DNA from: Pisaster brevispinus
Lineage: Eukaryota; Echinodermata; Asteroidea; Forcipulatida; Asteriidae
DNA length: 64,000 bases
Direction: 5' to 3'
Assembly: GCA_023634235.1 (NCBI GenBank)
Contig: JAMKCF010000009.1
Coordinates: 9,176,001 to 9,240,000 of the forward strand
The notes beneath the pieces are model-generated. The model had not been told where the DNA came from. It saw only the letters and a list, made by a program, of their open reading frames with translations, and searched no databases. Made by a program: the position numbers and the translations under genes. Below, in pieces: positions 61,672 through 64,000 of the stretch (position 1 is its first letter; each line of letters opens with the position of its first letter).

Positions 61672-64000
61672 GGCGCACTTGTGTGTGCTTGCGGAGGGGG
61701 GGGGGGGGGGGGGTGCAGAGTGACAGAGTGGCAGAATACAACCGGATAGAGCTTTGGTTAAAGGCAACATCGGGACGCCGTTAACCAATAATGGAACAGC
61801 GGCGAAAATGGGTTATAAATGCAATAATTTATGCGCAGCCAGGATTGGGAAAAATCCATTAAAAAAGAGAGTGGTTTATTCCTTTAAAAAAAATAATAAC
61901 AAGTTTAGACTTATTTTCTTCGTATTTTTTGGACCCCCTCTTCGATGATCTTCAACATTATAGACACATTTTTTATTATTATGAAAGGAGAAGTGAAATA
62001 AACGGTCAGTATACCGTAGAAAAGCCAATAATGTAACAGTTTGAGAACAGTATTATTATTTGTGACGGTATTTTCTTTAATGTACAAGTCATAACTATGA
62101 CAACTGATAATTGTGAGTTAGCTTGACGTGTTATCTGATTATAATATGATTCAGCAAATATTGCAATTATAACTTGGGCCCAATAAGTCTTATTTGTGAG
62201 ATAAACAAGTCAAACTATGACTCATATTCAGTTACAATTATGAGGTGTAAGTCATAACTAATTACTTGGATTTTCTTTCTCTCTCGATGTCACTTTAAAG
62301 CTTCCTTAGTTAATGTGTTTTTATTGCCTGATGTTGAATTTTAAGCGAGATAAAAACCATTCAGTGCCGAATGCCAGTCAGTGGCTGACACAAACCAAGT
62401 CACCGCCGGATGTGAAACAATATCCATCATGAATGAGTGCCATGGGGGAAATGAGGGCAGTCCCTCAGTCTTTCGTCCAAATTTACAAAATTTATTTGGG
62501 GTACGTTCTTGTTCGTGTTGCAGCGTTCACACTTGACATTGGTCACTAGCAAAAGCCACCGGTATATTATTTAGTATAGAAGAATTTGCTTGGGCGGTTT
62601 ATCATATAGTCGCTTGTATTTATGAAAATTGATTCGATGATTCGATCACTTGTTTTTTAATTTTTGTTTTCTACTGTGGCGGGACTGTCCCAATCCGAGA
62701 TTACAAGAATCCCTTTCGGACCCGCTATCCAGCGGCCGGGAATGAAGGTCCGTTTGGATGGAGATACACCGCCCTATACGCGTAGCCACATTCACCGACG
62801 CCTCCTAACCTCTGGGACGACAAGGACATACAATAAATCACACAAGAGATTGATCTTAGTTGTCAATTTGTGATGAACTCTTATCCTTTATTGGACCCTG
62901 ATTAAGTATTGGTAGCCTCCTCCTTGATTGATTAAGTTCCTGGTAATCAGTTGCCTACAGGTAGCCTCGCTCTATGCGCTACATGTACTGCAAGGCATTG
63001 CTTGGCGGCGCGGTAATGCTTGGCTTGGGGTTAGCCTCCTCAGGGTATCCGTAATGCCGTACGCCTCTGGCGTCCTTGCGCGTATCCCTCCTCCTCGAAT
63101 CCCGCCCTCTATCGTCCTGAGTACTCCCTGAGTCTCCCTGGTAGAGGCGGCAGGTATGCAAGAGCGCACCATCCCCGAAACCCGGCTCCGTTCCACTACA
63201 ACGGCCAATAGCTGTTCGTCGCTACGCCTCCCCAGACCCTGCGACCCGACCAGAGATCAGTGGACCCGACCCCAGCCCGACTGCACCGTTCCGTTCTGTA
63301 CTAACTGACACTGTAGCAACACTCTACATGAACTGCTTGAGCTGCCGCGCCTTCGGCTGTTATAATATCCTATATTATAGGATACCTGCAGCTGCTCGCG
63401 CGCCCTTTATGTTGAGTCATTTGCGCCACACTACTTGCGGTTGATAGCGTTGGCAGCTAAGAGCAACAATAATCACGACTGTTTTTGTTGTTGTCAAAAC
63501 CAACTAAGCAGCCAAATAAACCCATAGGCCTAACCGTACAGTATATTACCAAGAATTGTATTGTTTTCCATTGAGCTAAACATTTGCTATAAGGAGGCAT
63601 CAAAGGGGCATTGCGAAAGTCAGACAATTTTAGCTATTATAAGTATAATTTACATCTCATAATTATGACTTAGTACAAGTCATTAATATTTCATAACAAC
63701 GATTGAGTATAGTCATAATTATGACCTACAGAGTCCATTAGTAGGACCTACGACTCATTGGTACAACAAATCAAAATTATGACACAATGCTAAATCCGAG
63801 ATACAAGTCATTTTCGACAAAACATGAATCACTGTAATAATGAGCGTTGGTCTATATGGTACCCTTTTCCTCCCATTCGTAAATAACCAGTGCCTATTTT
63901 CATAGCACTGCTTAACGGTAAGCACATTTTCGTGCTTACTCAAATGTAGCAAAAAAGAATTGCTTAGGCGTAAGCATTTTCCACACGTTAGCAAGACAAT
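61672..64000. other. Upstream intergenic region
   Basis: No recognisable gene. A G run at about 61697-61713 sits beside the promoter. The stretch from 62990 to 63370 is GC-richer than the rest and has small frames on both strands without known motifs. A 19-nt AT palindrome (TATCCTATATTATAGGATA) lies at about 63367-63385, and GTCATAATTATGAC with related words at 62080-62250 and 63640-63790. A GCTTAAC/GCTTAGG fragment lies near 63910-63975. Confidence 0.6.

Noticed and set aside
62664..63210. Small frames in the GC-richer upstream block as a gene or retroelement remnant
   Set aside because: No recognisable motif on either strand and no splice-supported continuation. Only the GC-rich composition stands out.

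Overview
The window is eukaryotic: one very long gene on the minus strand, cut into many small exons with canonical GT/AG borders, in AT-rich DNA full of introns, microsatellites, MITE-like elements, tRNA-derived SINEs and tandem arrays. The domain mix (sushi, HYR, GCC2/GCC3, EGF, pentraxin, TSP1) and the dispersed repeat style suggest a deuterostome marine invertebrate, most likely an echinoderm. The species is an inference, not something read from the sequence.

The gene starts at about 61.57 kb with a signal-peptide exon about 100 bp downstream of a TATA box, and runs leftward out of the window. I can place 44 coding exons (about 9.7 kb, about 3,240 residues). In translation order they encode: signal peptide; HYR1; 2 sushi; HYR2; 5 sushi; HYR3; 3 sushi; HYR4; 3 sushi; HYR5; 2 sushi; HYR6; HYR7; sushi 16; a 274-residue basic linker with furin-like sites; a three-exon GCC2/GCC3 (ephrin-receptor-like) cysteine block; 21 EGF repeats; a pentraxin/laminin-G-like domain in three exons; 2 more EGF repeats; and the start of a thrombospondin type-1 repeat at the left edge. 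This is the parts list of SVEP1/polydom, but the N-terminal VWA domain is absent and HYR domains are greatly multiplied, so I call it SVEP1-like rather than an orthologue. It should be a large secreted or matrix adhesion protein. Nearly all exon borders are phase 1, so reading-frame continuity alone does not prove that every exon belongs to one transcript.

The introns hold the accessory material. The 15.1 kb intron at 24749-39889 is almost entirely a repeat array in which CRE-like palindromes (TGACGTCA, about 30 copies), ETS-like palindromes (ACTTCCGG...CCGGAAGT, at least 20 copies) and nuclear-receptor-like half sites (AAGGTCA, GGGGTCA) recur in fixed order. Its larger blocks begin with one conserved hairpin and end in an A-rich tract plus a second hairpin. 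Elsewhere there are a 62-bp perfect palindrome, a 45/48-bp minisatellite, a tandem tRNA-derived SINE cluster and a tRNA-Leu/Ser-like SINE. There are also several TIR elements whose target-site duplications can be read: TA, TAA, ACTT, and 9-bp duplications in a Mutator-like family.

From 61.67 to 64.0 kb lies upstream sequence with no gene that I can recognise. Exon 14 carries an apparent one-base frame disruption that removes the first cysteine of its sushi domain.
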